From: Armatimonadota bacterium
Lineage (GTDB): Bacteria > Armatimonadota > Zipacnadia > Zipacnadales > UBA11051
DNA: 64,000 nt
NCBI GenBank assembly: GCA_013178155.1
Contig: JABLXH010000010.1
Coordinates: forward strand, 1 to 64,000
Direction of reading: 5' to 3'
The translations under genes and the position numbers were made by a program. Positions within the stretch are counted from its first letter, which is position 1. The number at the start of each line of letters is the position of its first letter. Positions 9,885 through 19,662 of the stretch are shown here, one piece after another. The notes below the pieces were generated by a model. It did not search any database. It was not told where the DNA came from and was given only the letters and a program-made list of their open reading frames with translations.

Positions 9885-10163
9885 ATGTCCGACATCATGA
9901 CCCTCCAGCAGACTGCCGAATACCTGCACCTGCACCCGGTTACGCTTCGCAACAAGGCACGCAACGGCGAGATTCCGGCCAGCAAGGTCGGGCGGCAATG
10001 GCGCTTCTCCAGGGCCCAGTTGCTTGCCTGGATCGAGAACGGTGGCGACCTGCCGCAGGAGTTGGAGGACTGGGCGCTGCTGGAACTGGTGCAGGAGCGC
10101 CGCGTCGCTGATACTGGCAAGCGCGTCCCGTGGGAAGACATCAAGGCCAGGCTTGGCCTGTGA
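9885..10163 (+). CDS. Excisionase/MerR-type helix-turn-helix protein, probable antitoxin partner
   Basis: MTLQQTAEYLHLHPVTLRNKARNGEIPASKVGRQWRFSRAQLLAWIE. Overlaps the RelE-like gene (GTGA). Confidence 0.8.
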   Translation: MSDIMTLQQTAEYLHLHPVTLRNKARNGEIPASKVGRQWRFSRAQLLAWIENGGDLPQELEDWALLELVQERRVADTGKRVPWEDIKARLGL

Positions 10164-10441
10164 GCTACCGCATCCAGTTCTCGGAGGCTGCCGAAGATGA
10201 CCTCGAACGACTACCCTCGCGGATGGCTCGACGGGTGGCGCGCATCTTGGACCTCCTGGAGACGAACCCCACGGGGCCGCCGGTAGAGGCCATGAGGGGG
10301 AACCTGCGCGGCCTCTACCGTATGCGTGCAGGCGATCACCGGGTCGTGTACGGCGTTGACCTGGAGACGCGTGTCGTCACCATTTAAGCGATTGCCGACC
10401 GTCGTCACATCTACGATGTCGTGCTCCGCCGCCTGGGTTAG
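10160..10441 (+). pseudogene. RelE/ParE-family toxin interrupted by in-frame TAA (10385-10387)
   Basis: VSYRIQFSEAAEDDLERLPSRMARRVARILDLLETNP...LRGLYRMRAGDHRVVYGVDLETRVVTI*AIADRRHIYDVVLRRLG*. The conserved C-terminal motif continues in the same frame after the stop. Confidence 0.8.
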
Positions 10442-10483
10442 GGCCAGCGAGTTCACTCACTCGCGCCAACGGGAGGTTCCCCC

Positions 10484-12814
10484 GTGACTGCTTCCGTCCG
10501 ATGCGCTATGCCGGTGCTGGCCCTTGCCTCTCTCTTCCCCCTTGCCTTCGCTCAGAACGTCCCTGGAGGTGACACGCCCATGGCTGACAGCCTCATCATC
10601 CCCGGGGTACCCTACATCGGCTCCAACTGGCAGCAGTATCTGGATGGTCCGCAGGATTTCACCTTCCCCTCGGCCATGGGCAGCCTCATGCGCTTCCTGG
10701 AGCCGGGCACGGACCGCACATACCGCTTCTTCCTGGACGTCTCCGGCATGGCCTATCAGCAGCTCTGGCATCTGGAGAAGTGGGACAGCGCCTTCGACAA
10801 CGTCTGGGCCATTGATGACGACCCGGTGGCACCCATCCGCCGCTGCTTTGCGGCAGCCGGGTACGACTTCCGACTCATCGGCAACCGGCCCGTATGTGAG
10901 AGGCTGCCGCTAATCGCGACGGCCTTGCCTGAGTATGCCGAGGGTGAGGCCCTGCGCCGGGAGATAATCACCAGCTTGCAGGCGGGCAAGCCGCTCATCG
11001 CCCTGGGGCTGTACTCCGGGGCGGCGGTCGTGGCTGGTTACAAGGACGGCGGCGACACGCTGCTGGGCTGGACGATGGACGATATGCCCCGGCCGTTTGA
11101 GGCCGACGAGAGCGGCTACTGGCGCTTTCCGGACTGGGAGCGGCTGACGCAGGCTGTGGTGCTGGTTGGCGAACCGAACGAGCCGACGCCCCTGCGCGAT
11201 GTCTGCCGCGAGACGCTGGTCTGGGCAGTGGAGGCCTCGCGGCGACCGACAGTGGGGGAGTACCACGCCGGGCAAGCGGCCTTCACCGCCTGGGCCAACG
11301 CCGTGGGTCAGGGGACCAATCTGGTGACTGATGACGCCGAGGCGCTGAAGCAGGCGCATATGGCGCACTTCTTCGCCTCGCTGGTGGTGGCCGAGGGGCG
11401 GGCTTTCGCTTATGACGCTATCGAGCGGGCGGCGGCGCTGGAACCGGCTGTCGCTGCCGACATCGGTGCCGCCATGGACTGCTACCACCTGATGCACGAC
11501 CTGGTCTGGCGGCTGTGGCAGACCCGCGGTGGCAACGGCCCGGATGAGGAGGCGCAGCGCTTCGCCTCGCCGGAGGTGCGGCGGGAACTGGCCGACATCA
11601 TCCTGCGCCAACGCGATCTGGACGCGGTGGCCGTGCACCACCTGGCCCGGGCCGCTGAGGCCTTTGGCGTGCGCCCGGACGACCTGCCCCCGCCCGGCGA
11701 GATCGAGCGGGCGGCAGTGGCGCGGGCCGAGCAGCGCGCCGCCAGTAGTGGCGCCAACCGCGGCGCTATCGAGCGAGCAGGCGTGGACATCTGGCTGCGC
11801 AACACACCCGTGCGACGCTTCATGGAGGGTCGGGACTGCACCTTCGTCGGCGCCCTGGAAGCCGCTCTCGCTTCTACCGCCTGCCCGGTGTCCTACACCG
11901 ATCTCATGGGCTACTCCGGCCTGGCCTTCCGCACCCGCTGGATGGACAACCCCGAGGGCCGCGAAACCACCTGGGGCACATGGCGCTGGCACCCGGTCAG
12001 CCCCCATGGCGAGGGCCCCGATGAACTGGCGGCACTGACCCGGGCCACCGGCTGGCAGTTTCGCCGCGAGGAGTTCCCCACCGATCCCGACAGCCTGACC
12101 CGCCAGCGCCTCATCACCGACCTGGTCATGTCCATCAATGACGGCCTCCCCTGCGTCATCGGGCGGAACACCGACCTGGCCACGGTCTACGGCTACAACA
12201 TCCACAGCATCAGCTTCTTCCTGCGCGACTATCAGCACCCGCAGGAGGCAGAGTTGCGCGTGTCGGACCGTGACCCGGGCTTCCACTCGCCGCTGATTTT
12301 CCTGTCCGGCCTGGGCGAGCAGCCGGCGCCCCGTGACGCCCTGCTGAGCGCGCTGGCCGTCGCCGTGCGCAACGGGGAGCGCTCCCAGGAGGATGGCTTC
12401 CGCTATGGCCTGGACGCCCTCCAGGCCTGGGAGGACGCGCTGGCCGGCTATGACGGCTACAGTGCCGAGGAGCGCGACCTCCTGTTCCAGTGCAACTGGT
12501 GGTGCCTGATGCACCTTGTGGATGCGCGGCAGGCGGCGGTGGACTTCCTGGGCGCCAACATGGACCTCCTGCCGGGCGACGGCGGAGCGGCGCTCCTGCG
12601 CGCTTTTCAGGCCTACCAGCAGGAGGCGCAGCTTCTGGGGGACTTTGCCCAGCAGCACGCACGTTTCATCCTCTGGTGGGGCGGTGGCGCCAGCGTGGGC
12701 CAGTGGGACGCAGCAACCAGACAGGCGCAGACCGGGTTGCTGGCGAAGTGCCGGGAGCTGGAGACGCAAGGACTGCAGGCGCTGGGGGAGGCGGTGGAGG
12801 GTGCCGCCCGCTAG
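10484..12814 (+). CDS. Secreted protein with two tandem C39/BtrH-like domains (tentative)
   Basis: 776 aa with signal peptide. N- and C-halves share layout: DFTFPSAMGSLM / DCTFVGALEAAL, then GKPLIALG / GLPCVIGR, then helical tails. Confidence 0.5.
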   Translation: MTASVRCAMPVLALASLFPLAFAQNVPGGDTPMADSLIIPGVPYIGSNWQQYLDGPQDFTFPSAMGSLMRFLEPGTDRTYRFFLDVSGMAYQQLWHLEKWDSAFDNVWAIDDDPVAPIRRCFAAAGYDFRLIGNRPVCERLPLIATALPEYAEGEALRREIITSLQAGKPLIALGLYSGAAVVAGYKDGGDTLLGWTMDDMPRPFEADESGYWRFPDWERLTQAVVLVGEPNEPTPLRDVCRETLVWAVEASRRPTVGEYHAGQAAFTAWANAVGQGTNLVTDDAEALKQAHMAHFFASLVVAEGRAFAYDAIERAAALEPAVAADIGAAMDCYHLMHDLVWRLWQTRGGNGPDEEAQRFASPEVRRELADIILRQRDLDAVAVHHLARAAEAFGVRPDDLPPPGEIERAAVARAEQRAASSGANRGAIERAGVDIWLRNTPVRRFMEGRDCTFVGALEAALASTACPVSYTDLMGYSGLAFRTRWMDNPEGRETTWGTWRWHPVSPHGEGPDELAALTRATGWQFRREEFPTDPDSLTRQRLITDLVMSINDGLPCVIGRNTDLATVYGYNIHSISFFLRDYQHPQEAELRVSDRDPGFHSPLIFLSGLGEQPAPRDALLSALAVAVRNGERSQEDGFRYGLDALQAWEDALAGYDGYSAEERDLLFQCNWWCLMHLVDARQAAVDFLGANMDLLPGDGGAALLRAFQAYQQEAQLLGDFAQQHARFILWWGGGASVGQWDAATRQAQTGLLAKCRELETQGLQALGEAVEGAAR

Positions 12815-12873
12815 AGGCGAGCCCGAAACGCTTACAGACCCTGGAGACAGGAAAGGGCACGAAGGGAGAAGCC

Positions 12874-14703
12874 ATGTGGGCCCTGGTGACGGCGTTACTG
12901 CTGGTGGCGGTATCCTGTGCCTGGGCGCGCACGGAGGCAATCCATGTGTATCCGGGCACTGAACCGGCGCTGAACCTGGCAGAGGCACTCAGCGAGGCCC
13001 GCGCTGCCCGCCGGTCGGGGGCGATGCCCCGGGTGGTCGTCCACGGAGGGCAGTACCTCCTGGAGCAGCCGCTGACCCTGGGTCCCGAGGACTCGGGGCT
13101 GCGGCTGGAGGCGGCGCGCGGGGGCGAAGCGACGCTCTATGCCGGCCGGCGGCTGACCGATTGGCAGGAAGCGGGAGACGGGCTCTACACCTGTTCCGTG
13201 CCCGAGGTGGCACGCGGGGAATGGGACTTCCGCATGCTGACCGTGGACGGCGTTCGCGCCAAGCGCGCGCGGCTGCCTGAGAACGGCGCCTTTGAACACC
13301 TGAGCCAGTTCAACGTGCCCTGGATGAGCACCACTGGCGGCGGGTGGCAGCGCAAGCCAACCGAAGCTGAGCTTACCACGATGGTCTATAGGCCCGGTGA
13401 CCTCGGGCCATGGCTGGATGTGCGAAACGCCGAGGTCACGGTCTACCACATGTGGGACGAGTCAATGGTCGGGGTCAAGTCCCTGGACGAGGCCAGTCAC
13501 ACCGTGACCTTCAGCAGTCCTCTCGGCCATCCCCCGGGTGGCTTCGGCGTCCACAAATACGTCGTCTGGAATGTGCGTGAGGGGCTCACAGCGCCGGGGC
13601 AGTGGTACCTGGATCGGACCGCCGGTAAGGTGGTCTACTGGCCTCTACCAGGCCAGGACATGGCCCGGGCGGAGGTCATGGCGCCGACGGCCGAGAGCAT
13701 TATCGTCATCCAGGGCACGGAGACCGACCCCGTCAGAGATGTGACGGTGCGCGGGTTGCGACTCGGTGTCACCAACACGCCGCTGCGGTCCGGCGGCTTC
13801 GGCGCGGAAGCCTTCGCCGGGGCTGTACAGATGGTTGGCGCCGAGAACTGCCGCCTGGAGGACCTGCTGATCTTCAACACCGGTGGGCAAGGCCTCAAGG
13901 CATGGCAGACGCGCGGTCTGACGGTCACCAACTGCGAGGTCCGCAACACCGGGGCCTGCGGCCTGAAATTGGAAGGACAGGGCTGGCGGGTGATCGGCAA
14001 TCACATCCATCATGTCGGTGAAGACTACCCCAGCGCGATCGCCCTCCCGACGGGTGGCCAAGACGGCCTCATCAGCCACAACGAGGTGCACGACTGCACC
14101 TACTCCGGCGTCACCTTCGGAGGCCAGGGCGCTCTCGTCGAGGCCAACGAGATCTACCGCACCATGCTGGAGCTGCACGACGGCGCGGCCATCTACATCA
14201 CCTTCTGCCAGCGGGTGACGCTTCGCGGGAACTACGTCCACGACATCACTGACACCGGGGGCTACGGCGCCTCGGCGTACTACCTGGACGAGCAGGCGGA
14301 GGGCTGCCTGGTGGAGGGCAACCTGTCTACGGGCGTTGGCTGGCCCTCCCATAACCACATGGCCAGGAACAACATCCTGCGGGGCAATGTGTGGGTTGTG
14401 CGGGGCGATGCCAAGCTCACCTTTCCTCGCAGCAGCGGCTACACGCTGGAACGCAACATCGTCAGCGCCACGGGCAAGATCACAGTCAGCAATCCCGAGG
14501 CCGTGACGACCTGGACGGGGAACGTGCTGTATAGCGGTTCCGGCCAGCGCGAGGGGGTCCCGCCCGACGTGGCTGCCTTTGACCCCCTGCTGGAGAGCCC
14601 GGCCCGGGGGGTTTGGCGCCTGGCAGCCGCGTCTCCGGCTCTGGCACTGGGGCTTGCCGGTGTGGACGTCAGTGAGGCCGGGCGCGAGACCGGCCCGCGG
14701 TAG
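12874..14703 (+). CDS. Secreted right-handed parallel beta-helix protein
   Basis: MWALVTALLLVAVSCAWA signal; VVVHGGQYLLEQPLTLGPEDSGLRLEA; DVTVRGLRLG...NCEVRNTGACGLKLEGQGWRVIGNHIHHVGE. Confidence 0.85.
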   Translation: MWALVTALLLVAVSCAWARTEAIHVYPGTEPALNLAEALSEARAARRSGAMPRVVVHGGQYLLEQPLTLGPEDSGLRLEAARGGEATLYAGRRLTDWQEAGDGLYTCSVPEVARGEWDFRMLTVDGVRAKRARLPENGAFEHLSQFNVPWMSTTGGGWQRKPTEAELTTMVYRPGDLGPWLDVRNAEVTVYHMWDESMVGVKSLDEASHTVTFSSPLGHPPGGFGVHKYVVWNVREGLTAPGQWYLDRTAGKVVYWPLPGQDMARAEVMAPTAESIIVIQGTETDPVRDVTVRGLRLGVTNTPLRSGGFGAEAFAGAVQMVGAENCRLEDLLIFNTGGQGLKAWQTRGLTVTNCEVRNTGACGLKLEGQGWRVIGNHIHHVGEDYPSAIALPTGGQDGLISHNEVHDCTYSGVTFGGQGALVEANEIYRTMLELHDGAAIYITFCQRVTLRGNYVHDITDTGGYGASAYYLDEQAEGCLVEGNLSTGVGWPSHNHMARNNILRGNVWVVRGDAKLTFPRSSGYTLERNIVSATGKITVSNPEAVTTWTGNVLYSGSGQREGVPPDVAAFDPLLESPARGVWRLAAASPALALGLAGVDVSEAGRETGPR

Positions 14704-14717
14704 GTAAGGAGGTTTCT

Positions 14718-15707
14718 GTGCCCAAGCTCCGCGTCGGGATGATCCAGTGTGACCTGCATGCGCTGTACTATGCGGTGCTCATGGCCGAGCATGACCCGCT
14801 GGCACTGCGCGGCGATGGCTCAGGACGGGACCGCGGGCAGGCCGCGTTCTTCTACCACTACCTGCACTACAACGACCCGAAGGTCCTGACCTCGCCGCAC
14901 CTCCACGACTTCCAGATCGCCAAATGCTGGGACCCCGATCCCGGCAACGCCGCGGCGATGCGTCGCATCTTCGGGGCGGAGGTCTGCGACGACTTCGCGC
15001 AGTGCTGCGACGACGTGGACCTGGTCTTCATCGCCGAATGTAACGGCAATGGCGAGACCCATCTGGAGTGGGCCACTCCCAGCTTGAAAAAGGGCGTGCC
15101 GACCTTCGTGGACAAGCCTCTGGCCTACGACTACGCCGAGGCGAAGGCGATACTGGACCTGGGGGAGCGGCACGGCACGCCGGTCATGTCCCTGTCCATT
15201 CTACGGGCGGTGCCGCAGGCGACGTGGTTCAGCCAGCGGCTGCAGGAGCTGGGGGAGGTCGGCTACGGCGCGGTCTACGGCGGCGGCACGGCCATGGCGG
15301 GCCATGTCCACGCCATCAGCCTGGCCCAGCATGTCTTCGGCGATGGCGTGGTAGCGGTCGAGGCGATGGGGCCCCACGAGCTATCGTATGTGCACCTGGA
15401 CTACGGTGGCCGGCCCGACCGGCCGTCGCATGGCGTCATGCTCAACTGTGACTTCGGGCCGATGTACCACTGCTCCTACCACGTGAGCGCCTTCGGGGAG
15501 CGGGGCGCCATCCACTCGGGCAACATCGGCGACTTCGAGTTCCCGGCCGGCGCCTGCGAGATTGTCCGCCGCATCAAGCGCATGGTCGAGACGCGCCAGG
15601 CCACCGAGCCGCGGTCTCAGATGCTGGAGAACATCGCCGTGGCGACCGCGGCCCGCCTGGCCCAGCGCGAACGGCGGCGGGTGGAGCTGCGCGAGGTGAC
15701 CGGGTAA
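14718..15707 (+). CDS. Gfo/Idh/MocA-family oxidoreductase
   Basis: LVFIAECNGNGETHLEWATPSLKKGVPTFVDKPLAYDYAEAKAI; paralogous to 8717-9760. Confidence 0.85.
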   Translation: MPKLRVGMIQCDLHALYYAVLMAEHDPLALRGDGSGRDRGQAAFFYHYLHYNDPKVLTSPHLHDFQIAKCWDPDPGNAAAMRRIFGAEVCDDFAQCCDDVDLVFIAECNGNGETHLEWATPSLKKGVPTFVDKPLAYDYAEAKAILDLGERHGTPVMSLSILRAVPQATWFSQRLQELGEVGYGAVYGGGTAMAGHVHAISLAQHVFGDGVVAVEAMGPHELSYVHLDYGGRPDRPSHGVMLNCDFGPMYHCSYHVSAFGERGAIHSGNIGDFEFPAGACEIVRRIKRMVETRQATEPRSQMLENIAVATAARLAQRERRRVELREVTG

Positions 15708-15715
15708 GGGGTCAC

Positions 15716-17650
15716 CTACGGAAGGGTTACGCGGTAGACGTCAGTCCCGCTGGCGGCGTAGATGGTGCCATCGGGGCTGATGGCGATGCGAGCCACGTTC
15801 GCTGGCAGCTCGGCGACGATGCTGGCTGTGCGCGCTGTCAGGTCCAGGGCGATAACCCGCCGACCGTGGCCGTAGTAGGCCACTCCGTCCCCGCACCCCA
15901 CGACCGTCTCGCTGCTCACCGCTGGCGTGTCCTGCGGCAAGTCAGCCGCGAAGGCCAACTCCGCCGGATCGAACACCCGTAGCTGCCCCCGGACCCTCAC
16001 CAGCACCAGCCCGGTCTTCGCGTCATGGTACAGGTGCCCGACGGCGCTGGTGTCCGCCACTTCCTGCTGGAACACCACCTGGCGGGTCGCCAGGTCAATG
16101 ACGCCAAAGCGCGGGGCCTCGCCGGTCTTCTCGGGGAGGCCGTTGGCTCCCAGGGTGGTGCCGACGTAGGCGTACTTCGTATCCACGGCCAGCGCCTGCA
16201 CCGCCTGTGCGCCCAGCGGATCGGCGATGACCTCGGTCTCCCCGGTCTCCGGGTCGGTGATCGCCACGCAGCCGCCGTAGGTACCGTACCGCGCCATCCA
16301 CCCCGAATACAGCTTGCGGTCGGGGCCGGTGAGAATGCCGGCGGTGGGGCGGATGTAGGCGGGGCCGACGCGGGCCAGGGGCCTGGGGTTCACGTGACCC
16401 CACTGGTCCCAGGGCTGCGCCGGGTCGTAGACCGTGATGTCGCCGCCGGCGTAGGAGGCCGTGTAGACCTTGCCATCCAGGAAGGTCACATCATAGACCT
16501 CGCCGCCGGCGTCGCAGACGGCGCCGGTGTTGACGGTCTCCCCGGTGGCGCCGTCCATGTGAAAGAGGGTCTGGCCGAAGCTCGGCCCGCCCCAGACGCG
16601 GCCCTCGGCGTCGGCTTCGAGAAACAGCGTCTGGCGCGGGGCGGATTCGACCGGGATGGGTCGCAGCTTGAGGTCGGTGTCGCCGGGCCGCAACACGAAG
16701 TAGTCCTGGCCACGCACTCCCAGCAGTGCCCCATCGCGTGTGGCGGCCCAGTAGACCCCGCCACGGAGTTCCAGGTCTGCCACGAGCGTCAACTCCGCCT
16801 CGCCGGGCCGCCAGCGGTAGACAGCGTTCGCCTGGCGGAGGTACAGAGCATCTGCCGTCGAGAGCGTCCGGTCCACGTACCAGCCACCCTTGTCGGCCGG
16901 TGGGGTCGGGAAGGGCGGGGCCACGCGCTCGAAGTCAGGCCCCCGGAACACCGCCGACCCGGCGAGGAAGTACTCACCCCAGGTCATTCCCTCGGCAACA
17001 CCCTTGAGCGTATCAGGCACCGGGTCAAAGCGCTTCGTCGCGGGGTCGTAGAGCAGTTGCACGGGCGTCTCCTGGCCCAGGCTGCAAAGGATGCGTCCGT
17101 CCGGGGTGGTGGAGACATTGCTCAGGTACATGTTCGGCGGGGCGCCGCGGCCGCAGTCCTCCACCGAGTAGTCATCAAGGTTCAGCGCCCCCAGCTTGCC
17201 ACCGGGGTAGGTGCCACCGTAGAGGCGGCCATCCTGGCCCAGGGCGAAGCGCCAGATGTACTCCTCGCCGGGGAAGTCCGCCACATGGACGAAGGCCATC
17301 TGCTTCAGGTCGAAGACCATGAACTTGCCGTCGTAGAAGGTGCCGACGATGAGTCGGTCGCCCGGTACCTCACACAGCGCCCAAGCACCGGCTCCCGCCG
17401 GGGCGCGGAAAACCTGGCCGGTATCGCGCTCGTAGTCAATGAAGATCAGCTCCGCCCCGGCGACCTCGTTCATGTTGGTGAGGACGAACAACTCCCGGCC
17501 CGAGCCGCGGTCCACCACGACGCTCCCGGCCAGGATCTGCTTGGCCCGGCACGGCTGCCCCAGTAGTTCGACCCGGCCCTGTGCTCCGGCTTGTCCGCCG
17601 GCTCCGGCTGCTAGCGCGCAGATGATCATCAGGTGCCTGCCTGTTCTCAC
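15716..17650 (-). CDS. Secreted beta-propeller (YVTN/SMP-30-like) protein
   Basis: GTG at 17650 with an upstream GGGAGG; repeated DGRLYGGTYPGGKLGALNL, DGKVYTASYAGGDITVYD, DGTIYAASGTDVYRVTLP blades. Confidence 0.7.
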   Translation of the reverse strand: MRTGRHLMIICALAAGAGGQAGAQGRVELLGQPCRAKQILAGSVVVDRGSGRELFVLTNMNEVAGAELIFIDYERDTGQVFRAPAGAGAWALCEVPGDRLIVGTFYDGKFMVFDLKQMAFVHVADFPGEEYIWRFALGQDGRLYGGTYPGGKLGALNLDDYSVEDCGRGAPPNMYLSNVSTTPDGRILCSLGQETPVQLLYDPATKRFDPVPDTLKGVAEGMTWGEYFLAGSAVFRGPDFERVAPPFPTPPADKGGWYVDRTLSTADALYLRQANAVYRWRPGEAELTLVADLELRGGVYWAATRDGALLGVRGQDYFVLRPGDTDLKLRPIPVESAPRQTLFLEADAEGRVWGGPSFGQTLFHMDGATGETVNTGAVCDAGGEVYDVTFLDGKVYTASYAGGDITVYDPAQPWDQWGHVNPRPLARVGPAYIRPTAGILTGPDRKLYSGWMARYGTYGGCVAITDPETGETEVIADPLGAQAVQALAVDTKYAYVGTTLGANGLPEKTGEAPRFGVIDLATRQVVFQQEVADTSAVGHLYHDAKTGLVLVRVRGQLRVFDPAELAFAADLPQDTPAVSSETVVGCGDGVAYYGHGRRVIALDLTARTASIVAELPANVARIAISPDGTIYAASGTDVYRVTLP

Positions 17651-17801
17651 GGATGGTGCCTCCCGGGAGCTTTCTCCCGCGAGGGTGTGTGGTCTGTCGC
17701 GCGGGTGGCCTTCCCTGCGGTCGCAGACGGCACCTGCTTGGGCTGCGGGGCCAAGAGGTGCCCGCCTGCCCGCTGCCGAAGTGGCTGGCGGTGATGCTCC
17801 C

Positions 17802-18944
17802 ATGCGACCACTGGCCGTCTGCCTCTTGTTGGTCGCGGCTCTGGCTGCCGGCCGCGTCCTGGCTGCCGAGGCGTCCCTGCTGTCGGCCTCCGCCCCTGGC
17901 GCCTATGCCGTACGCTTCTGGCCTGATCGGGTGGTGCTGAGCTCCTTGGCTGACACCCCGGTCACCGTCAGCGTGAGCCTGCGTCAGCCGGCGCGGTGGG
18001 CAGTGGCCGACGATGGTCAGCCGCTGGTAGGCGGAAGCTGGCGGTGGGACAAGATGGCGGGATGCGTCTCGTTGGACTTGCCAGCCGGCGACCATCGGGT
18101 GCAGGTCGGCTGGGTCGGCGCCTTCCGCAAGCCCCCGGACGGGCTCACGATCCCCGTGCTGCTCGGTGACCGGCGCGTGGGGACGCTGTCCTGCGTGTTC
18201 CGCTTGCAGGACATGACGGCGACTGGAGCCCTGAACTGCCCCACGGCCCTGGCCCGCGTCCTGGTCCGACCCACCGGTAACCTCCCGACCGGGGACATGG
18301 AACTGCGTTGTGCCAGCCAGACGGTGACGCGCTGGCGTCAGCGCGAGGACGGCCTGCTGTCGGCGGGACTCCTGCCGGTTCACCCGGGAGCGCCCTTCAG
18401 CGTCACCGTCAGCGGCTACAACCTGACCACCTCCCCCGTGGCGGCGGTCGAGCTGCGCGATGTCGAGTTGGCCTACGAGCCGCCGCGAGGGCCTGGCCTG
18501 CCGCCGGACGGCATCGTTATCGAGGCCGAGGGCTACACCGCCGAGGGCAATGGCCGGGCGGGGATTTCAGACCGACACTTCGAGACCAGCGGGGGCAAGT
18601 GCGTCTACAACAACGCGGGTGACGGGCACTGGCTGGAGTGGACGCTGCAGGTGCCAGAAGCTGGCCGGTACGCCCTGTACTGCCGGGCAGCTTGTCAGGA
18701 GGCCGAGAGCCTGCGCACGTTGCAGCTCGACGGCCAGCCACTGCCGGGCGCCGGCCTGGTGCGCTTTCCGGGCACCGGCGGCTGGGGGTACTCAGCAACG
18801 GAGTGGGCCGTCCTGCAGCTCGCCGGCGCGGGTCGGCAGCACCCGCCCCTGGAGCTGTCCGCAGGCCGGCATCGCCTGCGAATGACCGGCATTTCCGGCG
18901 AGCACCTGAACCTGGACTGCTTCGTGCTTGTGAAGCACCGGTAG
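17802..18944 (+). CDS. Secreted protein with C-terminal CBM6/35-like carbohydrate-binding module
   Basis: MRPLAVCLLLVAALAAGRVLA signal; IVIEAEGYTAEGNGRAGIS...DGHWLEWTLQVPEAGRYALYCRAA...GRHRLRMTGISGEHLNLDCFVL. Confidence 0.65.
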   Translation: MRPLAVCLLLVAALAAGRVLAAEASLLSASAPGAYAVRFWPDRVVLSSLADTPVTVSVSLRQPARWAVADDGQPLVGGSWRWDKMAGCVSLDLPAGDHRVQVGWVGAFRKPPDGLTIPVLLGDRRVGTLSCVFRLQDMTATGALNCPTALARVLVRPTGNLPTGDMELRCASQTVTRWRQREDGLLSAGLLPVHPGAPFSVTVSGYNLTTSPVAAVELRDVELAYEPPRGPGLPPDGIVIEAEGYTAEGNGRAGISDRHFETSGGKCVYNNAGDGHWLEWTLQVPEAGRYALYCRAACQEAESLRTLQLDGQPLPGAGLVRFPGTGGWGYSATEWAVLQLAGAGRQHPPLELSAGRHRLRMTGISGEHLNLDCFVLVKHR

Positions 18945-18975
18945 GGGCGCGCGACAGGGGGCAGTACTGGCTGAG

Positions 18976-19656
18976 ATGTCCCCCGACAACTGGTGGCTAC
19001 AGCGCGAGGGCGAGCTCTACGGGCCCTACTCGTTGGCGACGCTGGCCTTCATCCTGCGCGACCAGCGGGCCCGCGCGGAGGACCTGGCGGGTCCCTCGTC
19101 GGAGGGTCCGTGGCAACCCCTGGGTATGCTGGTGGCCGCCATCCCGCCGCCTCCGCCGGTGCCCGTAGCCCAGCCCCCGCCACCACCTGCGCCGGTTCCG
19201 CCCGCGCCGAGGGTTGCCCCCCGGCGGAAGGGCAGCGGCGGCCTGGGCTGGACCGTGGCAATCCTGGTTTTCCTGGCGGCGGCTCTCGCGGCGCCGCTCG
19301 TGACGCTGGTGCCGCCGTACCGCCAAGCGCGGGCCAAGGCGACCCGCGAGGCCGCGATCGCCAGCCTGGAGCAGATCGGCCTGGCGCTCGAACTCTACGC
19401 CCAGGAGCATGACGGCCTGCTGCCGCCGGCCGGGCAGTGGGAAGCCGCTCTCAAGACGATCCTGACCGAGGAGGGGCAACTGCAGAACCCCGGCGGCGCG
19501 GCCTACGTGTACAACGAGCGCCTCGCGGGCCAGCCGTTGCGGCAGGTCAGGCGGACGCCTGGCCAGGAGTTGGCTCGCGACCCCGCAGCCTATGGGGGCG
19601 AGAGCCTGGTGTTGTACGCCGACGGCACGGTCAAGGCCACTCCCGAGCAGAGGTGA
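18976..19656 (+). CDS. GYF_2 (DUF4339)-like domain, Pro-rich linker, TM helix and pilin-like C-terminus
   Basis: NWWLQREGELYGPYSLATLAFILRDQRARAEDLAG; PPPPPVPVAQPPPPPAPVPP; TVAILVFLAAALAAPLVTLV; ATREAAIASLEQIGLALELYAQEHDGLLP. Confidence 0.7.
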   Translation: MSPDNWWLQREGELYGPYSLATLAFILRDQRARAEDLAGPSSEGPWQPLGMLVAAIPPPPPVPVAQPPPPPAPVPPAPRVAPRRKGSGGLGWTVAILVFLAAALAAPLVTLVPPYRQARAKATREAAIASLEQIGLALELYAQEHDGLLPPAGQWEAALKTILTEEGQLQNPGGAAYVYNERLAGQPLRQVRRTPGQELARDPAAYGGESLVLYADGTVKATPEQR

Positions 19657-19662
19657 GAGCCG

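Noticed and set aside
8609-10144. 511-aa minus-strand ORF
   Set aside because: Antisense to the Gfo/Idh/MocA and HTH genes.
10910-12988. 692-aa minus-strand ORF
   Set aside because: Antisense to the duplicated C39-like protein; shadow ORF.
16025-17566. 513-aa plus-strand ORF
   Set aside because: Antisense to the beta-propeller gene, whose minus-strand blades are convincing.
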